Shown: in pieces, positions 47,535 to 60,744 of the stretch
Numbering within the stretch: position 1 is the first letter of the stretch
Layout of the letters: each line of letters opens with the position of its first letter
Origin: Epinephelus fuscoguttatus
Lineage: Eukaryota; Chordata; Actinopteri; Perciformes; Serranidae
Assembly (NCBI RefSeq): GCF_011397635.1
Contig: NC_064761.1
Span: 35,986,143 to 36,050,142, forward strand
Length of the DNA stretch: 64,000 bases
Reading direction: 5' to 3'
The notes under the pieces: model-generated
The model's input: only the letters and a program-made list of their open reading frames with translations
Told to the model about the DNA's origin: nothing
Database searches by the model: none
Program-made: the position numbers and the translations under genes

Positions 47535-47592
<58 letters not shown>

Positions 47593-50375
47593 ATTTATTT
47601 ATTTTTTTAAAGCAGTATTAGCAGTGAGGTTTATAAGCACTTGCAGTATGCGTTATAAGTTGCTATAGGCCCTCGTACATGTCTTTATGTCTCTCTGTCT
47701 TCAGAAATTACGAGTGTGATAGTTTTTGCATGATGGTCCTTTACATATCATAGAGATTATGAGCAAATGTAATATTTCACTTTGTAAAGTATTTAAATTG
47801 TTGGTATAATACACAGTATTGACATACTCTTTTCATGCATTATTCAAGAGTTTCAGGTGTCATAGAAAGCGCGACTATGAGTAAGTAATAGCATTGAATC
47901 AAGAGCTCTGTCACCTGTTTGAAGATGTGGAACAAGGGCTAAAATGGTCTCAGAAATGGTGCCTGGATCAATGTCTTCAACAAGTGCCAGCAAGCTATGC
48001 AGGAGTTCATCTGGTCTACATGTCTAGACGACAGAACAGACATTAAACATTATGTACCTGATGTATAGAAAGGATCATGTCACATTGTATAGGTGAATTT
48101 TTGGTATGTACCTTGGTCAGATGTGTGATGGCAGCCTGGCAGTGATCGAGACTCTTCTCTTTTTGAACCACTTCATTTACAAGAGGTGCAATGAGCACAC
48201 AGCCCATAGACTTCACAATCCCCTAAGTACAAAAGAGTAAACAATAAAAGTCTCCGCACGTTACAAGAGCAGAATTTATTGATTTGAAATGTACCAACAG
48301 AACACTATATTTATTTCTGACTTTACATTTTGAGAGTCTCCGATGCTTTTCTGAAAAGAAAAGTTAGAACCACATACACACACGATGGGTTGTGCAGTTT
48401 ACTGGTTGTGCTCTGGCTTTTAAAAGTATCTCCCCCAATGTCCAAGGTTTATTCTCTACGTTCAAAGCCAGGGATTTCTCATTTGATAATCAATCATTCG
48501 AACCTCTTGAGATTGCTTTGGCCTCAAAAAGAAGGTGGTGTATGAAATGACGCATACTTCTAAAAGTACGTTGCACACGACTACGTGAAGCGTGGAGAGA
48601 TGGGACAACCAAGGGCACTTAGAGGAGTGCCATATTGAAGAGGGTTATCAGTGGAGCGAGAAATCTGACTGAATATCTGCCTGTTTCCTCCCCACACCTT
48701 CGGGTCAAGAGGCACAGAGTGGTGGCTGCATTTTAATGTTTAGCATAGTTTGGTAGTGGGGAAGTGGCTGCTGCTGTTCGCTTCGGTAGATACAGTATGT
48801 GGCTGTTGTTGCTCAGGAGGCTGCAGTGTGACTGTGTATGTGCTTTAAGTGCTGTATGACAGATTAACACTGTCACTGTCACTTCATATGTGTAAGGTGT
48901 GAGCTCTATGAGTCGAGGTGGAGAATAGAGCAGATCTGGCAGAGGAGAAATACCTGGTTTTTCTCGTCGTGAAGGAATTTCAGTAGTCGAGCGCTGTCAC
49001 CCTGGGTGAGACAGGCAGATCCCAAATTCTTGAACTGCTGGTAGTCCTCGGGCTTCAATTTGTCCTCTGGAGTATTTCGCTAAATATGAGATGGAGGCAG
49101 GACACCTGTTATTTATCACGCAGATTTTCATTCTGAGCATAAACCATATGAAACAAAATTTGAAAGCTGGGGTAGAAAGTGTTTTGGGCATCATTGGGTA
49201 AAAACTCCATAATAAACTTGGAGCATATTGTAGGTCTGAGAAAAAAACTTCTGCATGCTGTCTTAGCTTGTCTTTTTTAGGCTTTAGAAAATCTAGCCCC
49301 TGATGGGAGACTTTGGCCAATCACTGGTCATTTCAGAAAGATTGCGCACCCACTGGCTGTTCTACAAATGCAGATGCATGTGCGTGTCCCTTCAGATGGT
49401 GAAAGTCTGATTCAGTTCAAACTAAAAATGATCTAAAAGAGACTCTGACATTGAACTTAATGAAACCATCAACTGAATGAAAGAAAATGTCATCGCCACT
49501 GTTATGTCACCAATTAGTTTGTGGACTCCTGTTTTAAAGCCTCGATATGCCTTCACCATTTTGGATTTTTGGAGTCAGAAGTAAACATATTTGGACAACA
49601 GGGTGGAGCTGTGGCGGAGTGAGGGATGGATTTGACTTAGAGCCCAAGATGATGTCACTCACAGTGGCCACACCCTTAATATGACATGGGGTTTATGGGG
49701 ATTGACTGGCTTCCGGAGGCAAATTTGCAGTTCCTAGGATACTGAAAGAAAATTTGCCTTCTGGAGCCAGCCTCAAGTTGCCATTTGAGAAACTACAGTT
49801 TTTGGCACTTTGCCGTTGGCTTTGTTGCTCAGACCCTGGGGTTGACGCTTAAATAAAACACGTATCGGTATCAACAAAGTGTTTCAGAGATGGAGAGACT
49901 ATTGCTAATAGCTTAGCCTTCTACTAACCGAAGCCAAAGGCTTGTGACTGCAGCTAATTCAAGTTCATGTTTATGTAGCTAGCAAGAGACTCAATCACAA
50001 TGTGTTCTCTGAAAGATCTTTACAGGCCCTCAAGTTTGCAAGGAAAACAGCACGGTATCTCTTATAGCATTGCCACCTTAGAACGGCAAACGATTGAAAT
50101 GAATGACAAGTACTCGTGCAGGTCACCATTTAAAGTACTTGTACAGTTTTTTTTTTATACGTATACCAGTTCTTGTTGAGTGTGACACCATCAACTCATT
50201 TATCGAAATGGGTGATGGATTTCTTAGAAGTGCACCCTTCAAAAGTTCCCCTCACGTGAAGTTCACACTCTGAGGTATCATTATGACAGGTGATAAATTG
50301 CACTACAGTGGTAGAATATTGTTTACTTACCCATCTCTGGATCATGTCATTCACCTGATCTTCGTTCATCATCAT
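40845..50375 (-). CDS. glmn: Glomulin, RBX1-binding inhibitor of cullin-RING ligases, 18 coding exons
   Basis: Minus-strand exons in order: 50331-50375, 48954-49079, 48112-48222, 47915-48023, 46312-46561, 45938-46028, 45664-45830, 45512-45565, 45396-45426, 45214-45303, 45043-45084, 44857-44930, 42903-42987, 42671-42780, 41422-41485, 41207-41342, 41025-41119, 40845-40940. They sum to 1,776 nt: 591 aa plus TAA, against 594 aa in human as I recall. All junctions are GT-AG and all phases agree. Matching blocks include LPVPYTHRQAEADEHGLCRC, FTKPFVEEV, TSNHAGVESYIVKNI and MESLNLLRYLVI. Glomulin is an all-helical HEAT-like protein; its C-terminal half masks the E2-binding face of RBX1, and human loss causes glomuvenous malformations. 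The start is the first of three consecutive ATGs (50373-50375), which aligns with the human N terminus; an in-frame ATG at 50439-50441 would add 22 residues and is less likely. No frame break or missing segment was seen. Confidence 0.97.
43850..44560. mobile_element. putative TIR DNA transposon in glmn intron 12
   Basis: The left end contains CCCTATTCAGACGGGATTAG; the right end read in reverse contains ACTATTTGGACAGGATTAG. The interior repeats GGTAATATTAATCCTG and TAATTATTACC-type words. A 60-codon open frame (44113-44295) lies inside but has no recognisable motif. Flanks show no clear target duplication. Confidence 0.6.
46312..46561 (-). other. glmn: glmn exon 5, largest coding exon and key identifier
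   Basis: This 250-nt exon encodes residues about 131-214 and contains LLQLDDRKAESVGLVLAAL, LPVPYTHRQ, GLCRCCNALAAFTKPFVEEV and ENEELRIELLK. It is the best-conserved stretch of the gene and settles its identity. Just upstream in the transcript (46696-46916) sits a mariner-like MITE. Confidence 0.95.
46696..46916. mobile_element. Tc1/mariner-like MITE, 221 bp, TA target duplication
   Basis: Left inverted repeat 46697-46718 begins TCAGTTGCCAGTTTATTAGG; the right copy (46894-46915) is its exact complement over 22 bp. TA lies on both sides (46694-46695 and 46917-46918). In glmn intron 4, 134 bp from exon 5. Confidence 0.8.
47226..47590. repeat. simple repeats: (AAT)n/(ATG)n, (TG)n and (TA)n
   Basis: AAT units at about 47221-47258 grade into GAT/ATG units to 47278. 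Further on (TG)n at 47534-47557 passes directly into (TA)n to 47589. Located in glmn intron 4. The adjacent 47280-47450 is AT-rich without a feature. Confidence 0.9.
49550..49850 (+). repeat. interspersed repeat (copy B, inverse of 9940-10180)
   Basis: Contains CTTCACCATTTTGGATTTTTGG, then GACTGGCTTCCGGAGGC, GAGCCAGCCTCAAGTTGCCA and AACTACAGTTTTTGGCACTT. The last blocks match copy A read on the other strand. Located in glmn intron 1. Confidence 0.55.
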
Positions 50376-50449
50376 CAGTGTTTCCCCACCACACGCAGGC
50401 AATCCTATTATCAGTATGTCTTTCTTCTCAACGCTCCACAACAGACGCT

Positions 50450-53400
50450 GTGGCAGCTGTAAGAACTAGTGTCAACGGCAGTATCAAAATGACCAAATGT
50501 GAAGCTCTCGGTGTCCCGAGGGAGAGAGACAGATTCGGTCTGTATGGAACCCCAACATAAACCTCTTATCTCCCTTTGTGCTTGACATGTAATAGGATTA
50601 AACCAGAGCGCTTCTGTGTGGTCACAGAAAAACGTGGAAGTGTCTGGAAGGATCCAGTCCAATAGTGCTTTCAGTTCTGTAGAATAAATAGCGCAGAGGT
50701 GGTCACGCTTTGGAAACACCCCAAATATATTGCACCAGGGACCCGTCTCTAAATAGTTGAGTAATCCATTGAAAGTGCACTAAATGTGTTTGTATCTAGC
50801 ACGCTCTGCTACCCACTAACACATCCACTCACCGAAATATGTGACTGATTTCCTGCGCTGTAGGTGGGGATATGCCACTTATTTTACTGGGGTATTTAAA
50901 TTCTGTTACTGTGACGGATTACATGTAGCCAGGATCACGTAATGAGATGACAAATAATAAGTATTTATAATCAACCCGGATAACATTTGAAATGTGTAAT
51001 TGGATTATAATTACATTATTAAGGTTTACTTGATTATATTTTTGATTACGTCTTTAAAATATGGCCATTTCAAAATTATTAAACTTTTTTTCCACGATAA
51101 CAAGTGCTCGATTAATTCGTGAAAAGTGCATCTGACATCCAGGGTTTCTCAGGCAAGTGCTCCAGTTTGTACAGTAATTAATAAGGGTAATTTTATTTGA
51201 CCAACTGTAAATACTGAATATGCAAAATGCATTTTATTTGCATTGAAAATATTCTAAGATGTTTAAAGAGAAAAAGAATATTTGTGGAACTCAAATTTTT
51301 GTGGCTGCGTCACTTTTTATTTAGTATAGGGAGTAATATTTCAATGCTTGATCTTGAACTAATCCAAAGTTATTCGGATAAGATAACTTTTTTGGTGATT
51401 CAATAGAGTATATTAGTAATTGCAATTGAAATCTGGGGAAAGGTCAACAATAATGTGTCGTATGGCTTGAAGTGGTCGGGTTAAAACGACTGCCATGTTC
51501 CTCTGAATTTGATTTTATGAGAGATAATGATTTATTTAGGCTCTGTAACATAAGCAGCTCTGCTCTGACCTTCACTGTGATTTGTGAGTATATGTAAGGC
51601 AAATAAATCCACCTGTGACGCATGCTGACTCCCCTTTATAATTAAATGGAAGAGACTGTTGTACAGAGAAGCACAAGGATTAAGAGTGCCTTTCCATGAT
51701 TGTCTAATGACAACATATTGCTCCTCTGTGTAAACACAAAGGCTTCAAAGGCTCGGATCATCTTTTCCCTCCCAGCGTTCGGGTGTGTGTGCGTAATATA
51801 ATAGAAGTACAATCACTGACTTCCTGCTCCAGTCAAACAGACTCAGTAAGGGAGCAGCTCAAGTCCTGATTTTAGATGAATAGGGAGAGAAGCGTGTTTG
51901 AACGGTCGGATTTAGCCAACATCTGCTGCATCAGGTTTGCTCTCTGTATTGCTGTGTGATGAAAGCCTTACACAAAAGCCACAAAGCAAACACAGCACAC
52001 ACTGCTTCTCACTCCATGTTTGCCCCTGATTTTGTCATTCTTAATTACTGGCTGATGAGGTTTTGCTTTGACAGTGGATCCTGTATGGAGGAAATACCAA
52101 AGTAAATAGGATCAGTATGTGTTTATGATATTATTTATGTCTGCTTGTAATTTCACTTGCTTTATACACGGCAGATTATCTGATACATCAAATTAGACAA
52201 GTTATTTTGTAATTGTGTTGATGAAATTAAAATACAAGTTACTTTCATTTCATTAGATTTTGCTCATTGAATTTACTGAGCAGATGAAGACCTTTTAGAG
52301 CCCAGAAAAAAGCTAGTAAGTAGGCTTTGACTTAAAAAAAAGAAGAAAAAAGCAAACTAATCTGTTAATCGTTTTGAGTATTTTTTTTTTTTTTTTTTTA
52401 AAGAAAAAAAGCCGAAATTCTTTGATTTCAGCTTCTTCAATATGCAAATATTTTCAGGTTTCTTTGCTCTGTTATGACAGTAAAATAAATATGTTTGAGT
52501 CATGGACAAATCAAGACATTTAAGAATGTCATCTATGGATTTGGGAAACACTGAGTGACATTTTTTCACCATTTTCTGACATTTCATAGACCCAACAACT
52601 AATTAGTTATTCAAGAAAATAATGGACAGATTATTTGACAATATAAATTTAAAAAAAAAAAAGGCAAAAATGTATTGTATTTTATCATTATCAGAATCAT
52701 TTTCATTGAAATCTAACTCCTGCTGCTCTTGTAGTGGTGGTTACAAAATACTGAAAACAAGCCAGAAAAAGTGACAGTTCAGCTTTACATTAAAATCACT
52801 GTGTCATCTTAGCAAAGGTATTGGCTCCCTGATAGGCTTATTTTTATTTTTCAGTACAAGGAATCCAAGTGCCTGAATGAATGAGTAAAAGCAATGACCA
52901 ATGTCCAACTCAGGAGGGCACTGTTTGTCAGGAGGGCCTGGGAATCTGTGGGTTCATCATCTAATGGACACACAGACAGTAGAAAAGGAAGTGTTAAGAT
53001 TTTATGCTTCAGTAAAAGTTGGCACACCACTATGTAAAGATACTTCATAATAAGTAAAAGTCTTGCACTCAAGATTTTACTTCAGTACAAGAACTATTTG
53101 CACATGTAGGGGTAAAAGTTCAGACCCACCTAGCGACAACTGCAAAAAATAAAATATTACATGGCCATAAATAAATAGTGTGTGAAAATGAGATCCTATT
53201 CCATGGCCACGATTTTCTCAATGCATGGGAACGAGATAATTGAAGTTCCAGATGTGGTTGTCAGTTTTGGACTTTAAACAGAGCTCTGGTCACATCTTTA
53301 AAGACAGCCCACATCCCAGAAAACAAAAACATGAGTGACATCAAAGTTAGAATGAATTTACAATACATATATATTTTTTGCAATGTCTTACATCTATGAT

Positions 53401-53480
53401 GTTTGGGTTGCTGCTCATCAAGCATTCAGTCATGTGTCAAGAAAAACAATCTATGCAGTCATGAGGGCAGATCCCATATG
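50450..53480. other. intergenic region upstream of glmn, no gene recognised
   Basis: Immediately upstream of glmn the sequence is AT-rich with scattered repeats. No splice-compatible coding exon could be assembled on either strand. A 102-codon minus-strand frame (50411-50719) overlaps the probable glmn 5' UTR/promoter but has no family resemblance. Confidence 0.6.
52370..52640 (+). mobile_element. non-autonomous element (GGGCTGCAACTA family), copy 2
   Basis: Contains CTAATCTGTTAATCG, a long poly-T (52380-52399), CAGCTTCTTCAATATG, TCAAGACATTTAAGAATGTC and ACCATTTTCTGACATTTCAT. These match the internal order of the 24.9-kb copy in the same orientation. Confidence 0.55.
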
Positions 53481-53690
53481 GTTAAGATAAGATAAGACAC
53501 AACATTATTTATCTAGAGGGAAATTGCTGTGCAGCAGTTGCAACACAAAGATAGAGGAGTGCAGATACAAAGCATGCATTATACAAGGACTGAAGCAAAG
53601 TAGGAAAGGCAACGTACAGCAAATATTAATCTAAATATAAACTACATAACAGTAAGGTGCAAAATATAAAAACTTGCTCACAGTAAGGAT
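53470..53690 (+). repeat. retroposon-like repeat (AGATAAGATAAG start)
   Basis: Begins AAGATAAGATAAGA, then TTATTTATCTAGAGGGAAAT, TGCTGTGCAGCAGTTGCAAC, a type of block common at the ends of fish retroposons. Non-coding. Confidence 0.55.
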
Positions 53691-53913
53691 CAAAATAAAA
53701 ATAGAATATAAAAACCTAGCTTTTTTTTGTAAGAATCTACAGTAAGAGTAAAATACTGCCTACATTCAGTCGTCTGAAATGACCCATGGGTGAGGTGTTG
53801 GGGTCCAGAACATAGACTGTATATAAAGATGGACCAACTGTATAGAAGTGAAGCTAAAATATCCTGGATATGGCCGCTGCCATCTTGATTTGGTGACGTC
53901 ACTTGGAGCCAGA

Positions 53914-54253
53914 AGGCGTTTCTCAATACCAAGTACACCAAGTTCGGATTTGCACATTTGGGAGTTCGGACTTGGCAAGTTCGACTCAGGAATACAAACT
54001 CCCAAGGACGGCTGCCAATCCCACTGGTCTGTGAGACATGCATTCTGGGATAACTGGCTGCCAAAAGTCCACACAAGTCACCTCCTGATGCATCCCCGAT
54101 GGAGTGGGCAGAGCAAGTTCACATCCGGGCATTTGGACTGTACTTGGCTGGATGCGGACTTTGAATTGGAACAGTACTCGGGCTGCGACTGATGACGTTT
54201 CACAAGTCCGCAAGAACACAAGTACAGGCAAGAACACATATTGAGAAACGCCT
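53914..54253. mobile_element. 340-bp MITE with AGGCGTTTCTCAATA inverted ends
   Basis: The left end AGGCGTTTCTCAATA (53914-53928) is the exact complement of the right end (54239-54253). AGA flanks both sides (53911-53913 and 54254-54256). A 3-bp duplication suits the Harbinger/ISL2EU-like groups, though AGA is not the usual target. The open frames overlying it are incidental. Confidence 0.75.
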
Positions 54254-54299
54254 AGAGTCTGCACAGTAGTGATCTCCACGGTGTCAAATTTCCCGCCCA

Positions 54300-57200
54300 T
54301 ACACCTGTCTGCCCAATCGTGAGCAGTGCCACTGAATGTGAGCCCACTGATTGGCTCACACAGTTGTTAGTTGTGTTGTGAAGTCCCTGTTTAACACAAC
54401 AAACACTTAAACAAACAGCAACACAACAGTGGCTAATGGCATACATACAGCGAGACTGTTAATCTATATTGCTACCTGTATGATTGTGTCAGGAGATGAA
54501 ATGTTCCAGTGTGAAATCTGACTCACTATCTGCTGCTTTACACCTGTAATTCATCTTAAGAGTAGCAGGTAAATTTATTTGGAGGCTCTGGCTGAAGTAT
54601 CGATTTCCATGAATGAATATCCTGAGCAATCTTCAGGGCAGGTGAAGATACTGTATGACAGTCTGTAGGCATGTGGGGAGCGGTCGGCAGTGTTCAGAGG
54701 CATACGTGTATCTCAGGTCACTGATATCACATTTCCATTTATATTTAATTTGCTGGACGACAACAACACAGTGTAACAAGGTGTGTGGAGGACAGTCTTG
54801 CATTAGTTCCAGCTCGAGTAGATGAAGTAAGGGTCATAGTTTAAATTGTTTTTAATGTACGTCTCTCTAATGAAATTTGAAGGTAGAGGTTTATCTTCAG
54901 GTTTATTACGTGGTGACGTCCTTATAGAACACATGATACATTCGTTTGTTCTTTGATTGAAAGAAAAAGCAGGAATGAACAAGGCTGACTGTATCATTTC
55001 AGTCGTGCAGCAGATAGTGCAGTATTTATTTATGGAGCAGTCTAGTATACAAACAAGCAGCAATCCTATGAGAGCGAGATAAAGCCTCTCCATTTTCCCC
55101 TTTCCATCCCATATTTCCTTGGTGACCTCTTAGAGAGCAAGAGGTTCTAAGTGAACTATTTATCCAGCCGGCTTCCCCCCGAGGCCTCTGCAGACTGCTG
55201 CAAGCTCTCCTGTCTGCCCAAAAACCTCCCCAGGCCCCGCTGTGCTTGTCAAGAAAAACTGCCATGTTTAGGGCCTCTCCCTCGGGTCCTGCTTCAGCTT
55301 CACTGCTGCTTTCTGAGCCGGGCATGAATTTGATTTCAAGATATTTTTTTATATGGTCCAGATTTGCTTTGTGATTGCTGCTTTACGATTTGCTCTAAAG
55401 GATCTTGAATGGATTTGAATGTTCAGTTCAGCCAAATAACACAGAATACATATTTACCCCAGGTGTTATGTAGCCACAAAGAGCTTTCTATTAAATGCTA
55501 AAAACCCATACACTTATGGCTAAAGTAGCTATAAATGGATGTAACTGGTAAATTACAAGTCAAAAACATAAAACTATAGTTGCGTGCAGTACTCGAGTGA
55601 TTTCCATAACCGGCCTTGGTATTGTCTGTTTCGTGTAAGTCTTTCTTTCTTTATATTCTCATGTTGATACTTTAAGTTATAGTATGATCTATTGATAAGA
55701 AAACTATACATTGTCTACATATCCTACATGCTGTATGATGTGTTTCCATGAATGATTTGGTACTTTTAGTGTACCTTCCTCTTCGCTCAAGCAGAAAATG
55801 TGAATTTGTTGCTAAGCAAATATGTGATTGCCATACTACGCGCAATGCTAATCCCCTTAAATGAGTTCACCTGTGTTTTTGTTAGTTAAGTGGCCTCTGT
55901 TCTGCACATAGTTATGACACTGAAGATAATGTAAGATAACTCTCTTCACTCAACTCTGACTTAATTACATTCATACAGAATTTCTCCCATATATAATAAT
56001 AATTGCAAAACCTCCGCAGATAAAACTGAATCTGTGTGGCTAGATACCACAGCAGTAAGTGGAAAGTCTGTGTCCTAGTGACATGGATGTGTTTACATCA
56101 GGCATTTGTCTTCTTTTTCTTTTTTTCTCACTGATGGTGCGAGTCTGGAAGTGTCTTAGAGGTAGAATATCTTAATATCTTCAGGGGGAAAGAGATACCC
56201 CAGTGAACTGAGAGCTAATGGAGATGGGGGTCTCACAAGGGAAAATCTTGACCTTGGCCCCTTTTTGTAAAAGCTTTGCCCCTGTAGCAAACAATTGCAG
56301 GGAGGGGCTGTGCGGGTGCAGTCTGAGTGTGTGAGCGTGTTTAGTGAACATTTTGTTTGTGTTCTGGGAAAGGCTGTAGTGGTAATGTAGTGCAGTCTTT
56401 TTCACATCTTTCAACATGGCTTAAAGCTGCTTTATGTACCAGTGTGCTGTGAGGTGAAAGCTCCCAAGGTGAGACAAAGGCCCAGGCCGGACGCCTTAGT
56501 CTGTCCTGAGCTGCAGCATCTGTCTGGCATTGAGCACCGCTGGGGTTAACTGCAGCAACAAATCCATATTGCCTGGACCATGCAGACTTCACCGCCGCCT
56601 GCTCAGCCTTTTGTAAATCGGCATTTTGATGACAATTCCCAGTGTCGAGTTGTTCCCAATCAATACACACAAAGCGGACGCCTTAATAGACACAGATAAC
56701 TACTGCTTGCCTGCTGTATCTCTGTGCTGTGGAGACTGACACCCTGTCTGACTCTGATCAATAAGCAGCGCGTGGTGCGGCACACAAGCTCAGCCCTGCC
56801 CACTCTGCTATCACACACGGGGCTTGGTTTCCCCCGGCAGCGGGGTAAAACTGCCCAGCAACTCCCCAAGGTGGATGAATCGGAGATGTTACATGTGAAC
56901 TGGCTGTCAAAACGATTTTGTCATCCCCCCTTCTCTCCGGTGTTTAAAGATGCTGACACACTGTGTTTGGGGTACCAATGTCTTGTTTGGACGTGATGGA
57001 AGCTTTTAGCCTTTTTTTAAAAACTCCCTTTATCCGTTTAAGTGTTCACTCAAGTGTTAGAACTTCTATTTCACCTGCCACAGATGTCTCCTGGCACATT
57101 CTGCCCCCTCACAGTTTCCTTTCAGGTCATCTGATCTGGACCCTTCTTTGAATTTACAGACTTTACAACTTCATGTGGAATCTTTTCTTTCACTACTAGT

Positions 57201-58800
57201 TATGAATGTCTTTGAGACACTATATTATTTATTTGTCTTTCATTTTAAACCTACCGTAATTTCAATTTTGGTAAATATCCTAAAAATTGACCTGACGTTT
57301 ACAAGCACACCCATTCATATCAACACACAAATTTGAATTCTGGGGTGAAATATTTTTTTTAAAGGATTAGTTTATATGAAATAAATCTTTTTAAAATATT
57401 TTGACCTGCTTTCATTTTTAACGTCTAAGCTTATCAGTGCCTGTGTCAGAAAATACTCTTGTACCAGATAAAAAATCACAATTTCATTGCTATAATCATC
57501 TTTGTTTCTTTAATTAACATTTTGGCCCTTTGAAGATGTGTCCCAGATTTTTGTCAACTCCGTTAGACTTCTATAAAAACATAATTTGATCAGGAATAAT
57601 AAAAAAAAAGTTAGCTATGTCACTCCTGTCCTTAGACTTTTGTCTCACTGGTTTCCAAAAAGGCGCGAATGCTGGTCAGATTTCTTTTTAATGATAAATT
57701 AATTAAATAATATTGCTATGGAGTATGTCTCAACCATAACACGTCAACTCTCAATCGAAACCAATAAGAATTATGGTTTAAAAAATAAGTATTTTAATAA
57801 GCATTGAGAGAACTCTTAGCAACTTTGAAAAATAAAATGACTGCCGTGAAATCAGTAAATAATATATAAATGTATAACTCTGTAAAACGTCAGCTCCATC
57901 AGATCTTACCTCTGACATTTATTAGATATGCTATGTAAGAAAACAGTAAATCAGTGGGAGGTTTGCCCATCACAAGTTTGATCTTTTAAAATATATTTTC
58001 CCAGGCTAATTGAAGAATGAAAATAAAAAAAATCCCCAAAAATAAGGTTTTATCCCAATTCTCAAGAATTGTTCATCTTTTTTTGATGCAACTGATTAAA
58101 CGTTTCCTTATTTTTATTTTCAGTTGATGTTAGGTGAATGTTATTGGTGGACAGACAGTTCTGAGTAAAGATAAAACACTGAGTAAAGAGGCCAGATCAG
58201 ATTCAGCTTGGGGTCATTAATGTTTCAGAGGATGCCAGAGGGAGAATGGGAGAGTCACTGCACTGCCGGGATCCATTTCCTTTGACTATGGCTTTGTCAT
58301 TTTGGATCAATCCCACCGAATGCAGACGTATTGTAAAGCTGCTTGGTCTAATGGAGTGATTGGCAACGTACTGGCACGTGATAAAAAGATTTAGAGATAC
58401 TGGGTTAACATTATGCTTTAAAGATATGTGGGCTATAGTGTGTTTAATTAATGGGAAAAAATGAGGTAATCAACTAAAAGTGTTGATAAAAACACTTTTT
58501 CTCCTGCAGGATTTTCCAGCAAAGACAACATATTAATCTAGTATTTATTCCCCCCTTCCTCGCTTCATCTTCCTCAGCCGTGGCCCAGTGTAGACCTCTG
58601 GGGCTGTGGAAGTACTTACCATCCTACTCCTCTATGCTGTGATCCCCACAATGTCATTACTCTGCTTTGATCCTGCTGCAGTCTGACACATGACCACACA
58701 GACCCCTGAATGGGCATTAGCGCAGGCTTCAGCAAACCCAACATCTGTGCCTCCCAGCACCGCCACTGCTCAAATCATTCATTAAATCAGAACACAAAAA
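54300..58800. other. intergenic region without recognised genes
   Basis: No exon chain or repeat family was recognised across most of this stretch. Two blocks (about 55080-55330 and 58200-58780) have a richer base composition and no obvious repeat. The rest is AT-rich. Confidence 0.55.
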
Positions 58801-59879
58801 GTAACTTTACTTGAATGCCTCAGCATAAATATTTGATCATGGCTGAGAATAAATCTTTGTCATTTTGTACTCCTTCCTCTGGCTGCGGGGCTCCTCTTAT
58901 AGATCTTCCTCGCCTCGCTCTCTCTTTGCTATTTGGATACAGGCACATGCTTGGCTTGGTCATTTGTGAAATGGATCTTATGAATTTTTTAGGAAGATTC
59001 ATAGCTGCAATCAGGCCTGGTTAAGGGGATAACTGTATCACAAAGTAACATGCCATGCTGCCATGCTCACTCACAAATCATATGCTGTTTGCAAAGATAA
59101 TATAGGCCGCAATGTTTATTTGATAGAGGCACTAAATATCCCTCTGTTCTAACACATCTTACTACTTCATTAACATTTTGGCTACACAACAGTAGGTTGT
59201 TCTGTACATGATTTGTTTATTTATTTATGCACAGAGTCCCTTTTAAGGTATTCATTCATTTGGAAGTGTTCATATTGTTTTACAACACTGAATCAAAGAA
59301 ATACCACAAAATTATCATTTTACCATACAACTTCAATTAAAAGCCTAGTCCCAATTAAACGCCCAGTCCCTTTTATTAGCCCGGTGTAGCTACACATTTT
59401 GACAAATTAACACCTGTCTCAATTAGACACCTGTTCTGGTTGTCTGGTTGGTTAACTTCTGTGGAAGTTCTTTGTGAAAGTTACTCACCCCACGTTATGT
59501 TGAATTTGTGAAAAAAACTTTACAGCATACGACATCCCTCTGTCCTTGGACCCACAGTGGATAAGGAAAAACTCCCCAAAAAACCCTTTACTGTGATAAA
59601 AAATTATAGAACAAGCACAAAATTATATTAAAACATCCATTTACGAACTCTTACACAACCTGCGCAGTATGATCCAAGTCTCATTTATCCAGATATACGC
59701 TCAGAACGTCCCCAATACATGCATTTTTGGTATAACCTTGTCATTTAAAATGCTTTTAAATAATCTCACACATGGACAAATAGCACGCCAGGGCAAGCGT
59801 GTGTTTTTGAACTCTACCGGAAAACTGATCCCCACAAAGTGATCCAAATTCATTACAAATACAAAATACATGTTGGCAT

Positions 59880-60270
59880 AAGTTTTTACACACTCCGAGT
59901 CAGTATTCAGTAGATACAGGTTTGGCAGCAATTACAGCCTTAAGTCTGTGTGAATATGTTTCTATCAACTTTATGCATCTGGACACTGGGTTTTTCCTCT
60001 TTGCAAAAGTGCTCAACCTTTGTCACTTTGAATGGGGATCAGAAGTGAACGGCCTTTTCAAGTCCAGTCACAAATCATCGATTGAGTTGAGGCCTGGACT
60101 CTGAACTGATCCGGCCAACAAGACATCAACATTGCTTTTTTTTTTTTTTTTAAGCCATTCCTGTGTAGTTTTTGAGAACGGGCTGTTCTTGGCAGATTTA
60201 CAGCTGTCATCCTCTGTCCATTTCTCAGTGATTGATTTAAAGGTCGACTCCATCTGCGTTCTTCAAAATA
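59880..60270 (+). repeat. interspersed repeat of unknown class
   Basis: Contains TTTGGCAGCAATTACAGCC, CATCTGGACACTGG, TTTTCAAGTCCAGTCAC, ATTGAGTTGAGGCCTGGACT and AAGCCATTCCTGTGTAG in the order I remember for a widespread fish repeat. A poly-T run sits at 60136-60152. Non-coding. Confidence 0.5.
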
Positions 60271-60744
60271 ACTGATTCTAATAACTGATCCTAAAAAAAA
60301 AAAAATCAATATCAGTTTACATGTACATGGTCATTTAAACATTTGAGTGGTAGGATAAGAGTAACCAGCACTACTGAGAGCTCCATATTGGGTGTGTAGT
60401 AAGTAAGTAGTTTTTCCTGAATTTCACAGTGTATTCAGGGCTTGTTGTCATTTGTTCATTTTCCATATTGTAGATATAGAACCTCACTTCTAGTACTGAT
60501 ACTAAAATGTTACTTTTCTACCTGCCCAAAATCCTTTTTCATGTCATTAAAGAAGACACACTTCTCAGAGGTTTGTTTTCTGAACACAAGCAGTAGTGGT
60601 ACAAGTACTTCCCTTAAAAAATGCTATCTAAAATCAGCAAAATTATTAATTAAATCAAAACCTCTCTGATGAAAGAATAAGGAAAAAAATGAAAATCTGA
60701 GCAGGATTTTTTTGTTTTGTTTTGTTTAAATACTAAGTGCTATG

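Noticed and set aside
50411-50719. 102-codon minus-strand frame upstream of glmn
   Set aside because: Different frame from glmn, no recognisable domain, lies where 5' UTR/promoter is expected.
53848-54192. 114-codon plus-strand and 128-codon minus-strand frames
   Set aside because: Both overlie the 53914-54253 MITE and have no motif or splice context.
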